Made by a program: the position numbers and the translations under genes. This document shows, one piece after another, positions 15,988-24,155 of a stretch of 64,000 nt of DNA; position 1 is the first letter of the stretch, and each line of letters begins with the position of its first letter. Below the pieces are notes generated by a model. That model was given only the letters and a program-made list of their open reading frames with translations. It searched no databases and was not told the DNA's origin. The DNA lies in NCBI RefSeq assembly GCF_028283705.1, contig NZ_JAPWKD010000015.1, forward strand, positions 310,001 through 374,000, given 5' to 3'. The DNA comes from Pantoea sp. (GTDB lineage Bacteria; Pseudomonadota; Gammaproteobacteria; Enterobacterales; Enterobacteriaceae).

Positions 15988-16077
15988 ATGGAACTGATTA
16001 GATTGCTGCTGGATTTAGTCCGCGTCATCTTGCAGATCATCGTTGCCCTTTTGCAACTGACCGGTCAGGCACACTGA
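15988..16077 (+). CDS. tisB: TisB-like SOS-induced membrane toxin, 29 residues
   Basis: A 29-codon gene, exactly the length of E. coli TisB. The peptide is one hydrophobic amphipathic helix with charged residues spaced along one face (Glu2, Arg5, Asp9, Arg12) and a polar tail; its IVALLQL segment parallels IVAALQL of TisB. TisB inserts in the inner membrane and lowers proton motive force, producing persister cells after DNA damage. Start fixed by the ATG after AGGAGAAGGAAAGTG. Upstream are a LexA box and an approximately 200-nt leader with an antisense-RNA target; downstream a terminator. Longer in-frame extension to 15730 has no ribosome site and is rejected. DinQ-type peptides are the main alternative. 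Confidence 0.8.
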   Translation: MELIRLLLDLVRVILQIIVALLQLTGQAH

Positions 16078-16093
16078 TCGGAACTTGAATCAA

Positions 16094-16120
16094 GGCGGAG
16101 CTAACCACTCCGCCTTTTTT
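16094..16120 (+). terminator. Rho-independent terminator of the TisB-like mRNA
   Basis: GGCGGAG (16094-16100), 7-nt loop, CTCCGCC (16108-16114), then six Ts. It lies 16 bp after the toxin stop and just before the end of the convergent amidase operon. Confidence 0.9.
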
Positions 16121-16125
16121 CGTGG

Positions 16126-17394
16126 CTACGCCAGCAGGACGGCGGCGGCAGCCAGCAACCGGCGATCGTCGCCTGCGGCAAATTGCAGTTCGATCCCGAC
16201 CGGAATGCCATTCGGCGTTTGCGCCAGCGGCAGGCTAATACCAGGCAGGCCCACCACAGTTGCCGGTTCGCAATTGGCAATCAATTGACGAAACAGTGTG
16301 TTGGCCTGCGCAATCAGCGGTGGCAGCAACGGCACGCTGGGAAAGATCAGGCCATCGAGTTGATGCTGATGAAAAACCGCCTGATAGCGTGCGGTGAGCA
16401 ATGGTTTCCAGTGGCTTAAGGCTTCCTGATATTGTTCAGCGCTGACGGTGGCGGCATCCACCAGCAACGCCTGAACATCCGGGCTTTTTACCGCCTGCTT
16501 AAGTTGCTCAAAACTGTACTGGCTGCCGCGCTGTTGCAGATAATGTGGCAGATCGCGCAGCATTTCATAGGAGGCCATTGGATAGCCGGCTTTCACCGCC
16601 AGTTCCGCCACGTCGGCGATTTCCACCTCAATCAGCGTGACGCCGCGTTCACGCAGGCGCTGCAATACCGGCTCCGCTGCCTGCACCACCGCAGGTTCAC
16701 AACCGGACCAGAAATGCGCGCGCGGTACCCCTAACCGCAAACCATCAAACGTTACGGCGGGGAGTTCAGACTCACCGCTAATGGCGGCATCAAGCGCGAT
16801 CACCTCGTCGATGCGTTGCGCCAGAATTCCAGCGGTATCGCGACTGGCCGAAATGGGCGCGATGCCCTGTTGCGGATAGCGCAACAGTGAAGGGCGAAAA
16901 CCGATCAAACCGCAAAATGAAGCGGGCAGCCGGACAGAGGCCCCGGTATCGGTGCCGATGCTGGCAGAGACGATCCCTGCCGCCACGGCAGCCGCGCTGC
17001 CACTGGAGGAGCCACCCACCACGCGCCCGGAGAGAAAAGGGTGCAGCACATCCCCCTGAGCAGCGTTCAACCCGCTGGTGCCGGAAGCCAGCTCATGCAT
17101 ACTGGCTTTACCGATAATAATGGCCCCTGCCTGTTGCAGGCGGGTGATGATCTCTGCGTTGCGGCTGACGTTTTCCTCCGCCAGCAATGCGGTGCCGATA
17201 CTGGTCGGCATCCCTGCCACATCAATATTGTCTTTGACCACCAGAGGCAAACCGGCGAGCGGTGCTGTGCCGGTGCTTAACGCGGCAGCCGCTACCAAAG
17301 CAGGCTCCGTCGCCAGCCAGCTCAGGCTATTAAGATGGCGCTGTTTATAAGCCTGCAACAACGCCCGATGCAGTCGTTCACCGGATTGCGCCAT
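16126..17394 (-). CDS. Amidase signature-family hydrolase
   Basis: Cytoplasmic amidase of 422 residues with the Ser-cisSer-Lys triad: Lys54 in LVVKDNID, Ser129 in GGSSSGSAAA and nucleophile Ser153 in GTDTGASVRLPA. It would hydrolyse a carboxamide or carbamoyl group. Last gene of a seven-gene minus-strand operon, 3 bp after the dioxygenase gene. Together with the amidohydrolase at 26197 it suggests the imported compound contains amide or ureido nitrogen. It resembles AtzF/biuret-type and general amidases alike; substrate not assignable. Confidence 0.85.
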   Translation of the reverse strand: MAQSGERLHRALLQAYKQRHLNSLSWLATEPALVAAAALSTGTAPLAGLPLVVKDNIDVAGMPTSIGTALLAEENVSRNAEIITRLQQAGAIIIGKASMHELASGTSGLNAAQGDVLHPFLSGRVVGGSSSGSAAAVAAGIVSASIGTDTGASVRLPASFCGLIGFRPSLLRYPQQGIAPISASRDTAGILAQRIDEVIALDAAISGESELPAVTFDGLRLGVPRAHFWSGCEPAVVQAAEPVLQRLRERGVTLIEVEIADVAELAVKAGYPMASYEMLRDLPHYLQQRGSQYSFEQLKQAVKSPDVQALLVDAATVSAEQYQEALSHWKPLLTARYQAVFHQHQLDGLIFPSVPLLPPLIAQANTLFRQLIANCEPATVVGLPGISLPLAQTPNGIPVGIELQFAAGDDRRLLAAAAVLLA

Positions 17395-17397
17395 GAT

Positions 17398-18252
17398 TTA
17401 CCCCATCGCCTGCGGGCGTTCGCTGCCTTTTACCGTGGCGCGATGCATCACGCGGCGGTAAGCAACATCATCATAAGGGGTGGCCTGATGCATGGTGCAG
17501 CGGTTATCCCAGATCAGCAGATCGTGAGCCTGCCATTTATGGCGGTAGGTAAAGGTTTCACTGATGGCGTGGGCGTTAAGGCGCGCCAGCAGCGCCTCGC
17601 TTTCTTCCGGTTCCAGGCCGACGATCTCTTTCACGATGTCCTGCCCGACAAACAGCGATGGACGTCCCGTCTCCTGATGGCGGCGCACCAGCGGGTGGAC
17701 GACATCCGGGGTCGCCGCTTTTTGCTCGGTGCTGAGTGGTTCACGGTCAGCAAAGGCTTTAGCGTAGTAGGTAGAATACGAATGCACGGCGCTCAGCGGC
17801 TGAATCAGGCGTTTGGTGTCGTCATCCAGCGCGTCATAAGCGGCAAACATCGAGGAAAATAGCGTATCAGCCCCCACCGGCGGCACTTCCACCGCGTGCA
17901 GCACCGAGCCAAAGCAGGGCACTTCGTAGTAGGACCAGTCAGAGTGCCAGTTCCAGCCCTCTTTATGGTTGCCAATGGGTTTGCCGTCCTGTTTCACGTT
18001 CGATAACACATACAACTCAGGGTATGGCGTGGTCAGAAACTGGCTCAGCACATGCACCTGAAGCTCACCGAATTCACGCGCAAACGCGACATGCTGTGCT
18101 TCAGTCACTGGCTGGTTACGCAACAGCAGCACGGAGTGGGTATTGAGTGCGGTGCGAAGTGCAGCAAATGTCGCCGGGTCAATGGGTTGTGTCGCATCGA
18201 TGTTCAGTACTTCCATGCCGATATGATCTGTTAACGGGCGTAACTCTAACAT
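17398..18252 (-). CDS. TauD/TfdA-family Fe(II)/2-oxoglutarate dioxygenase
   Basis: Cytoplasmic non-heme iron oxygenase of 284 residues. The facial triad is His103-x-Asp105 (NWHSDWSYY) and His255 (DNRCTMHQAT), with Arg267 or Arg271 in the RRVMHR segment for 2-oxoglutarate. Length and motif spacing fit the family. Members hydroxylate small acids, sulfonates or ethers, often causing bond cleavage. In this operon, next to an NMT1-type importer, an amidase and a class II aldolase, it probably starts the breakdown of the imported compound. Taurine itself is possible but the binding protein is not TauA-like. Confidence 0.87.
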   Translation of the reverse strand: MLELRPLTDHIGMEVLNIDATQPIDPATFAALRTALNTHSVLLLRNQPVTEAQHVAFAREFGELQVHVLSQFLTTPYPELYVLSNVKQDGKPIGNHKEGWNWHSDWSYYEVPCFGSVLHAVEVPPVGADTLFSSMFAAYDALDDDTKRLIQPLSAVHSYSTYYAKAFADREPLSTEQKAATPDVVHPLVRRHQETGRPSLFVGQDIVKEIVGLEPEESEALLARLNAHAISETFTYRHKWQAHDLLIWDNRCTMHQATPYDDVAYRRVMHRATVKGSERPQAMG

Positions 18253-18270
18253 CGGTAACCTCCTGAATGT

Positions 18271-19008
18271 TTACTGACGATAGCTGGGATCGAGTTTGTC
18301 CAGCAGACGGATAAAAGCGGGCCACTCGCGCTCACCACGCAGGCGGATATCCCCTTCACATTGATTAAACTGACGGGCGGCTTTCTCGGAGACCGCTTCC
18401 GGTGGCAGCAGCAATTTGCTGCCGCTGCCCTGTGCCATCAACTGAATGCGCGAAGCGCGTTCAAAGTAGTAAGCGAGCATAAAGGCTTCCGGAATGGTGC
18501 GACCGGCCGCAAGGATGCCGTGGTTGCGCAGCACCATCACCTGATGCGGACCCAGGTCACGCACCAGCCGGGCGCGTTCGTCGGTGTCCAGCGCCACGCC
18601 TTCATAGGCGTGATAGCCGAGGCGATTCCAGAAATGCATCGCGAACTGGCTCACCGGCTGTAAGCCTTCTTCCAGCGCGGAAACTGCCGTGGCAGCGTCA
18701 GAGTGGGTATGCAATACGCAGATGGCGTCTTCACGGGCCGCGTGGATAGCGCTGTGGATGACAAATCCGGCGCGGTTGACCTCATAGTCACTCGGTTCCA
18801 GCGCATTGCCTTCCAGATCGATTTTGATCAGGCTGGAAGCGGTGATCTCCGGGAAAAACAGGCCATACGGGTTGATCAGAAAGTGGTGTTCCGGCCCCGG
18901 CAGGCGCACAGAAATGTGGTTGTAAATCAGGTCATCCATGCCGAAATGCGCCACCAGCCGATAACAGGCGGCAAGCTGAATACGAAGTTGCTGCTCGGTT
19001 TGCGTCAT
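18271..19008 (-). CDS. Class II aldolase/adducin-family protein
   Basis: Zinc-dependent aldolase-fold protein of 245 residues (AraD/FucA superfamily). Zinc ligands are seen as His100 and His102 (CVLHTHSDAATA) with a later His in the VMVLRNHGIL block; Glu near residue 80 lies in the family's catalytic region. ATG at 19008 chosen: it has a GGTGGA site and starts 2 bp after the permease stop, whereas the longer frame overlaps that permease widely. Could cleave a sugar- or hydroxyacid or act as a decarboxylase. Confidence 0.83.
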   Translation of the reverse strand: MTQTEQQLRIQLAACYRLVAHFGMDDLIYNHISVRLPGPEHHFLINPYGLFFPEITASSLIKIDLEGNALEPSDYEVNRAGFVIHSAIHAAREDAICVLHTHSDAATAVSALEEGLQPVSQFAMHFWNRLGYHAYEGVALDTDERARLVRDLGPHQVMVLRNHGILAAGRTIPEAFMLAYYFERASRIQLMAQGSGSKLLLPPEAVSEKAARQFNQCEGDIRLRGEREWPAFIRLLDKLDPSYRQ

Positions 19009-19010
19009 GA

Positions 19011-19766
19011 TTATTTCCACCAGATAAAGGTTGTGTCGATCCAGGCCAGCAGGCCATACAGCGCGATGCTGACCAGTGAAGAAACCACCACGGCCGCCCA
19101 CACGGTCAGCAGATCCACCTGCTGAGTGGACTGGAAGATGGTCCAGCCGATGCCCTGATATGCCCCCAACATCTCAGCAACGATGGCCACGATGATGCTG
19201 CGCACCAGGCCAACACGCAGCCCGCTGACAATGTTGGGTAAGGCGGCAGGCAGTTGCAGCTTGCGCATGATGGTGACGCGGCTGGCACCGAAGCTGCGCA
19301 TCAGGTTGATCATCTGCGGGTCAGCCTGTTTCAGCCCATGCAGGCTGTTGACCAGAATCACAAAGCTGACGGCCAGCACCACCAGCACGATTTTTGACAT
19401 GGCCCCCATGCCAAACCAGATCAGCGCCAGCGGGATCCAGGCCACGGTAGGCACTGAGTTAATCGCCACCGCCAGCGGCATCAGAATGGCTTCCAGTGGG
19501 CGGAAAACCGTCATCAGCATCGCCAGCAGCAATCCGGCCAGCAGGCCCAGCGCGAAGCCGCTGAGTGCTTCCAGCAGGGTCCAGCCCATCGATAACCACA
19601 GGCTGCTGCCGCTGCTGATGATTGCCAGCACGATGCTGTGCAGCGAAGGCAAAACAAACGGTTGAATATCAAACAGCCAGATACTGCCTTCCCACAGCAG
19701 GATCAGGCTCAGCACGCCGCATATTGGCGGCAGAAGTTGGCGTATCACGGCTATTTTCCCCACCAT
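19011..19766 (-). CDS. ABC importer permease (SsuC/TauC/ThiX type), second copy
   Basis: Inner-membrane permease of 251 residues with six hydrophobic segments and the EAA loop LMRSFGASRVTIMRKLQLPAALP. The SVPTVAWIPLALIWFGMG stretch is the hallmark of the nitrate/sulfonate/taurine permease class. ATG 19766 overlaps the previous gene by 16 bp; a GTG at 19748 is an alternative start. Two different permease genes imply a heterodimeric channel. Confidence 0.88.
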   Translation of the reverse strand: MVGKIAVIRQLLPPICGVLSLILLWEGSIWLFDIQPFVLPSLHSIVLAIISSGSSLWLSMGWTLLEALSGFALGLLAGLLLAMLMTVFRPLEAILMPLAVAINSVPTVAWIPLALIWFGMGAMSKIVLVVLAVSFVILVNSLHGLKQADPQMINLMRSFGASRVTIMRKLQLPAALPNIVSGLRVGLVRSIIVAIVAEMLGAYQGIGWTIFQSTQQVDLLTVWAAVVVSSLVSIALYGLLAWIDTTFIWWK

Positions 19767-20497
19767 GCTAATTTTCTCTCACAGCGCTCCACCACGGCAT
19801 ACAGCAGCGCCCCCGTTAACCCGCAAATGACGATTAACGTCCACATGCGCACCACATCTTCGTTGTACATTGACTGGATTAGCAGTACGCCCAGTCCAAT
19901 GGTGTCGCCAAACCACTCGCCGACTATCGCGCCGACCAGGCTCAGGGAAATGCCCAGCTTGAGGGCGACGAAAATCGAGGGGGCAGCAGCGGGGAAGTGC
20001 AGTACCAGAAAACGTTTCATTCCACTGGCCCCGAAGCTGCGCAGCAGGCTGATATGCAGCGGGTCCACCATTTGCAGCCCGCGTTTGGTATTGAGCGTGA
20101 CCGGCAGAAACGTCAGGTAAAAGGCAATCATCACCTTGGCAAACAGCGTATTGCCGAACCAGATCACCACCAGCGCGCCAAAGGCGATCACCGGTACGGT
20201 TTGCGAAACGACAAACAGCGGAAACCAGGCGCGATCGATCCAGCTGACGTAGAAAAACAGGATGCCGCAAGCCACGCCAAATGCGGTGCCGATCGCAAAG
20301 CCCAGTAGCGTCTCCAGCGCGGTGCGTCCGGTGCTGGCCAGCAACTGCGCTGCATTCGCCTGGATATCCTGCGCCACCATCAGAATGGACGGCAGGTAGC
20401 GCGGGCTGATGGAGAACAGCGTGACGCTGCCCTGCCAGAACAGCAGCACCAGTAGCACCGTGACCAGTAGCGGATGAGTCAGCAGGCGCTTCGTCAT
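19751..20497 (-). CDS. ABC importer permease (SsuC/TauC/ThiX type), first copy
   Basis: Inner-membrane permease of 248 residues with the QTVPVIAFGALVVIWFGN motif and the LLRSFGASGMKRFLVLHFPAAAP EAA loop (in parts) of the same class as its neighbour. Its ATG overlaps the ATPase stop by 4 bp. Different enough from the second permease to be a paralogue partner rather than a recent duplicate. Confidence 0.88.
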   Translation of the reverse strand: MTKRLLTHPLLVTVLLVLLFWQGSVTLFSISPRYLPSILMVAQDIQANAAQLLASTGRTALETLLGFAIGTAFGVACGILFFYVSWIDRAWFPLFVVSQTVPVIAFGALVVIWFGNTLFAKVMIAFYLTFLPVTLNTKRGLQMVDPLHISLLRSFGASGMKRFLVLHFPAAAPSIFVALKLGISLSLVGAIVGEWFGDTIGLGVLLIQSMYNEDVVRMWTLIVICGLTGALLYAVVERCERKLAWWGK

Positions 20498-21324
20498 GAT
20501 TGCCCCTCAAGCTGGGTAAAGCGGAACGACTTCATGCTTTCTTCTTCGATCGCATCGAGCAGGCGCTTTTTGATGGCGATAAATTCAGCAGAAGTCACGA
20601 TATCCGCGGTACGTGGGCGAGGCAGGTCAATCGGTTCGATGCATTTGATTGTGCCAGGGCGCGCGCTCATCACCACCACTTTGCTGCCAAGAAAGATCGC
20701 TTCGTCAATATCGTGGGTGATAAACAGAATGGTGCGGCGATGCTGTTCCCACAGCTGGAGCAGCCAGCGCTGCATCAGCGTGCGCGTCAACGCATCCAGC
20801 GCGCCAAATGGCTCATCCAGCAGCATCAGATCGCGCTGAAACAGGAAGGTACGCATCAGGGCGACACGTTGTCGCATACCGCCGGATAACTGATGGGGGT
20901 AACTCTGTTCAAAACCGCTCAGACCGAAGCTGGGAAACAGCGCCTCGGCCCGTTTGCGCGCGTCCTTACGCGCAATGCCTTCACATTCCAGTGCCAGAAT
21001 GGCGTTATCCATAATGGTGCGCCACGGCAGCAGCAAATCGCGTTGTGGCATAAACGACACTTTGCCCAGCAACTCGTCATCCTGCTGTGACTGGCCTTTA
21101 AACAGGATGGCACCGTCGTTGTCCGGATTGATCAGGCCAGCGATCATGTTGAACAGCGTCGATTTGCCGCAACCGGAAGGACCAACCAGCGTGACAAACT
21201 CCCCTTCGTTCACCGTCAGGTTGACGCCAGAGACGGCGACCACCGGCTTCTGCGCATCGCCAAAGCGTTTCCATAAATTATCCAGCTGCAACAGGGGCAG
21301 TGAGTTTTTGGGTGCAACGGTCAT
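20494..21324 (-). CDS. ABC importer ATPase (SsuB/TauB/ThiZ type)
   Basis: Cytoplasmic ATPase of 276 residues with Walker A GPSGCGKST, Q-loop MPQRDLLLPWRT, signature LSGGMRQR, Walker B LMLLDEPFGALD and H-loop ITHDIDEAIFLG. The LLPWRT and GALDALTR elements are standard for the nitrate/taurine/sulfonate class. Homodimer expected. Second gene of the operon, 20 bp after the binding protein. Confidence 0.9.
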   Translation of the reverse strand: MTVAPKNSLPLLQLDNLWKRFGDAQKPVVAVSGVNLTVNEGEFVTLVGPSGCGKSTLFNMIAGLINPDNDGAILFKGQSQQDDELLGKVSFMPQRDLLLPWRTIMDNAILALECEGIARKDARKRAEALFPSFGLSGFEQSYPHQLSGGMRQRVALMRTFLFQRDLMLLDEPFGALDALTRTLMQRWLLQLWEQHRRTILFITHDIDEAIFLGSKVVVMSARPGTIKCIEPIDLPRPRTADIVTSAEFIAIKKRLLDAIEEESMKSFRFTQLEGQS

Positions 21325-21344
21325 CAGGCTTCTCCGCGCGGGCT

Positions 21345-22355
21345 TTAGTTGAGGGTTTTGTCTGCTGCCGGGACTTTCTGCCAGAAACTCAGATCAAAGG
21401 TTTGATTCACGTCTACCGGCTGCTTCAGCGCGCCGTATTGCACCAGCAGCTTCATCATCTTCTCTGCCTTCGGCATATCGACGTAGCCCAGTCCCGGTGA
21501 ACCCTGCGGGTACATCAGTGTGGCGATGGTATCGAGCATCGCCACCTGGTGTTTACGGTCGAGACTCGGGTTGGTTTTCATCAGGATATCGATGGTTTCA
21601 GCGCGGTGGGTGAGTGCGTATTTCCAGCCTTCCAGCGTGGCATCCACAAACGCCTGAACTTTTGCCGGATCTTTTTCCACCATGGCTTTTGAGGTGATCA
21701 GCGCATCCTGCTGAGTGGTGACGCCGACATCGTCCGGCGAGATCAGCTTCAGATTGGTCACGCCTTTCTCTTTCAGCGTGTTGTATTCGTTGTACAGGGT
21801 GACGGTGGCGACATCGACCTGCTTATCAATAAACGGGTTAAGCGACACTGATTGCGGCAGCAGGGTGATATCGTCTTTCTTCAGGCCAGCGGCACCCAGC
21901 GAGGCCAGCAGGGGATACTGTACCCCGGTAAACCACACTGACACCTTCTTACCTTTAAAATCTTTGAAACTGTTGATACCGGAATCTGCATAGGTGACAA
22001 AAGCAAACGGGGTGCGCTGCTGCGACATTGCCAGTGCGACAATAGGCAGGCCTTTTTCCCGTGCCGCCAGTACGCTCTCCATGCCGCCCGCCAGGCCGAA
22101 GGTATCGGCACCGGAAGCGACTAAGGTCTCAACGTTGATGTTCGGACCACCGGGATTGATGGTGACATCCAGCCCCTGTTGTTGATAAAAGCCTTTTTCT
22201 TTTGCGACATAAAAACCGGCGAACTGCGCCTGCGCCAGCCATTTCAGGCGGACTGAAACTTTCTCCGTGGCAGCCTGCGCGGCGCTGGCGAGCAACGCGG
22301 TGCAGAGTAATCCGGTCAGACAACGGCGGGCGAACGGTGAGGTGAATCCTGGCAT
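21345..22355 (-). CDS. NMT1/THI5-family ABC substrate-binding protein
   Basis: Secreted binding protein of 336 residues; residues 1-28 are a signal peptide ending SAAQA-AT. KVSVRLKWLAQAQFAGFYVAKEKGFY (in parts) and GLDVTINPGGPN are hallmark starts of the NMT1/ThiY-like group that binds thiamin-precursor pyrimidines, riboflavin precursors or related heterocycles. ASGADTFGLAGG continues the pattern. First gene of the seven-gene operon with an AGAGGA ribosome site. The ligand is probably an N-containing ring or amide compound, given the amidase, aminotransferase and amidohydrolase around it. Confidence 0.87.
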   Translation of the reverse strand: MPGFTSPFARRCLTGLLCTALLASAAQAATEKVSVRLKWLAQAQFAGFYVAKEKGFYQQQGLDVTINPGGPNINVETLVASGADTFGLAGGMESVLAAREKGLPIVALAMSQQRTPFAFVTYADSGINSFKDFKGKKVSVWFTGVQYPLLASLGAAGLKKDDITLLPQSVSLNPFIDKQVDVATVTLYNEYNTLKEKGVTNLKLISPDDVGVTTQQDALITSKAMVEKDPAKVQAFVDATLEGWKYALTHRAETIDILMKTNPSLDRKHQVAMLDTIATLMYPQGSPGLGYVDMPKAEKMMKLLVQYGALKQPVDVNQTFDLSFWQKVPAADKTLN

Positions 22356-22413
22356 TGGTTTATCCTCTGGTCTCGGGTGTCAAATAGCCTGGTCATGTCT
22401 TAGGTACTTAATC

Positions 22414-22425
22414 TATGTATACATA
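22414..22425. promoter_or_regulatory. Palindrome TATGTATACATA, candidate GntR operator
   Basis: Perfect 12-bp palindrome 59 bp upstream of the importer operon. It shares the GTATAC core with two inverted repeats around the gntR gene, so the adjacent GntR protein probably controls this operon. Confidence 0.55.
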
Positions 22426-22549
22426 TCATCGCTTATAAAATTACGGTGATGCATTACCGGACTTGCAGGATGTGTGCCAGCTTCGATAAAGGGCATTGAC
22501 CCGCGCCAGAAATCAGCGACAATACGCATTATGTAGTGGCGAAATGGAT

Positions 22550-22576
22550 GTATACCTAAATTAATTAAAGGTATGC
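22550..22576. promoter_or_regulatory. Inverted repeat GTATACC...GGTATGC upstream of gntR
   Basis: GTATACC at 22550-22556 and GGTATGC at 22570-22576 face each other across an AT-rich spacer, 43 bp before the GntR start. The same pair, in opposite order, occurs at 23313-23341. Candidate autoregulatory site. Confidence 0.6.
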
Positions 22577-22618
22577 AAAAAGGATCATATCAGTGCAACC
22601 TGACGAGCAAAAAGCACC

Positions 22619-23296
22619 ATGAGTGAGCAAAAAAGTCTTTCCCGCCTGGCGGGAACATCGCTGGCGGATGGCCTGAAGCAGAGCCTGGAAAAAGAGATAG
22701 CCAGCGGTGTGCTGGAACCCGGTAAGCGTCTGGACGAAAAGGAAATTGCCGCACGCTTTGATGTCTCACGCACCCCGGTACGTGAGGCTTTTCGCCTGCT
22801 GGCAGCGGATGGGCTGGTGGATCTGAATGGCCGCCAGGGCGTGATGGTCCGGGCGCTCGGCATGAATACGCTGCTGGAGATGTTTCAGGTGATGGCTGAG
22901 CTGGAGGGACTCTGCGCCCGACTGGCAGCGCGGCGGATCGCGCCGGATCAGTTGCACCAGCTACGCCAGATCCATCAACAGATGGCAGATCAGGGCACCT
23001 CGATCTCACCCGCTGCGTTCTATGAAATGAACCTCAGCTTTCATGAGGCAATCTATGCCTTTGCCCGTAATGAGTTTTTAGCGGAGGAGACGCGTGCGTT
23101 GCGTAATCGTGTGGGCGTGTATCGCCGCCGGGTCACCTTTCATCCGGGCCGGGTGAATAAGACATTGGAGGAGCACGGTGCGATTGTCGAAGCCATTGCC
23201 CGCAACGATGCTGATGCCGCACACGATGCGATGCGTAAGCATCTGACTTTACTGGGTGACGATTTGGTGGATTTTATCGCGGGTTTCGCCGGATAA
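22619..23296 (+). CDS. GntR/FadR-family (FCD) transcriptional regulator
   Basis: Regulator of 225 residues. N-terminal winged helix with KEIAARFDVSRTPVREAFRLLAADGLV (in parts), the classic GntR helix-turn-helix, then an FCD helical effector domain with the usual metal residues (NLSFHEAIY, EEHGAIVEAI, AMRKHL). It lies between the importer operon and the SDR-aminotransferase operon, with related inverted repeats on each side, so it most likely represses both until the substrate binds. Confidence 0.9.
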   Translation: MSEQKSLSRLAGTSLADGLKQSLEKEIASGVLEPGKRLDEKEIAARFDVSRTPVREAFRLLAADGLVDLNGRQGVMVRALGMNTLLEMFQVMAELEGLCARLAARRIAPDQLHQLRQIHQQMADQGTSISPAAFYEMNLSFHEAIYAFARNEFLAEETRALRNRVGVYRRRVTFHPGRVNKTLEEHGAIVEAIARNDADAAHDAMRKHLTLLGDDLVDFIAGFAG

Positions 23297-23312
23297 ATAA
23301 ATTTGCTTTCCT

Positions 23313-23341
23313 GGTATGCAAATTGCTTTGTTTTGTATACC
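23313..23341. promoter_or_regulatory. Inverted repeat GGTATGC...GTATACC upstream of the SDR operon
   Basis: GGTATGC (23313-23319) and GTATACC (23335-23341) bracket a T-rich spacer 19 bp before the SDR start. Shares half-sites with 22550-22576. Confidence 0.6.
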
Positions 23342-23359
23342 TAACACGGAGAGCACAAC

Positions 23360-24142
23360 ATGAAACTGAATCTGAATGGCAAAAGCGCGCTGATCACTGG
23401 CGCATCAAAAGGGATTGGTGAAGCGACAGCACGGGTGCTGGCTGCGGAAGGTTGCACCTTACATCTGGCGGCGCGCAATGGCGCGGCGATGCGCGATTTA
23501 CAGCAGGCGTTAATAGCGGAATATGGCGTCAGCGTCTCGGTTTATGAAAAAGATCTCAGCTCCACTGCGGCGATGGAGTCGCTGGCGGCAGAAGTCGGGG
23601 CCATCGATATTCTGGTCAACAACGCCGGTGATATTCCCGCCGGATCGCTGGATATCGTTGATGATCAGGCCTGGCGCGCCGGTTTTGATCTCAAAGTCTT
23701 CGGCTATATCTCGCTGTGCCGTCTTTATTATCCGCAAATGAAAGCCGCCAAAAGTGGCGTGATCATCAATGTGATTGGCAACTCCGGCGAGAACTGGGAC
23801 GCCAGCTACATTGCTGGCAGCACCGGCAACGCAGCGCTGATGTCGTTTACCAAAGCGCTGGGTGGCCGCAGTCTTGATGACGGCATCCGGGTTATCGGCA
23901 TCAACCCAGGTCCGGTAGCGACCGATCGCATGCTGAAAATCATGAAGCGCAAAGCGATTGATATGCTGGGTGACGAAGCGCGCTGGGAGGAGCTGTTCGC
24001 GCTCTATCCGGGCAAGCGTCCGGCAACTTCAGAAGAAGTGGCGGACCTGGTGGCGTTTATGTCTTCCGATCGCGCCGGTTATATCAGCGGCACCAATATC
24101 ACTATCGACGGCGGCATTGCTGCGCGTGGATCGGTCATCTAA
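23360..24142 (+). CDS. SDR-family protein with altered active site
   Basis: Rossmann-fold protein of 260 residues. Cofactor motif TGASKGIG (13-20) and NNAG are normal, and a C-terminal IDGG block is present. Tyr150 is in place but the Lys four residues later is Ser154 (SYIAGSTGNAAL), so it deviates from the Tyr-x3-Lys rule; I recall a known SDR subgroup with this YIAGS pattern. First gene of a four-gene operon with aminotransferase, alpha/beta hydrolase and amidohydrolase. Substrate unknown. Confidence 0.8.
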   Translation: MKLNLNGKSALITGASKGIGEATARVLAAEGCTLHLAARNGAAMRDLQQALIAEYGVSVSVYEKDLSSTAAMESLAAEVGAIDILVNNAGDIPAGSLDIVDDQAWRAGFDLKVFGYISLCRLYYPQMKAAKSGVIINVIGNSGENWDASYIAGSTGNAALMSFTKALGGRSLDDGIRVIGINPGPVATDRMLKIMKRKAIDMLGDEARWEELFALYPGKRPATSEEVADLVAFMSSDRAGYISGTNITIDGGIAARGSVI

Positions 24143-24155
24143 CCGGGAGCGCAGC

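Noticed and set aside
15730..16077. 115-residue open frame covering the TisB-like peptide
   Set aside because: It has no ribosome site, runs through the LexA box and leader, and only its last 29 codons follow a good Shine-Dalgarno and show toxin-like composition.
19779..20510. 243-residue frame on the same strand as the permease gene
   Set aside because: It is a frame-shifted shadow of the permease with no membrane segments or motifs; the permease frame has clear family features.
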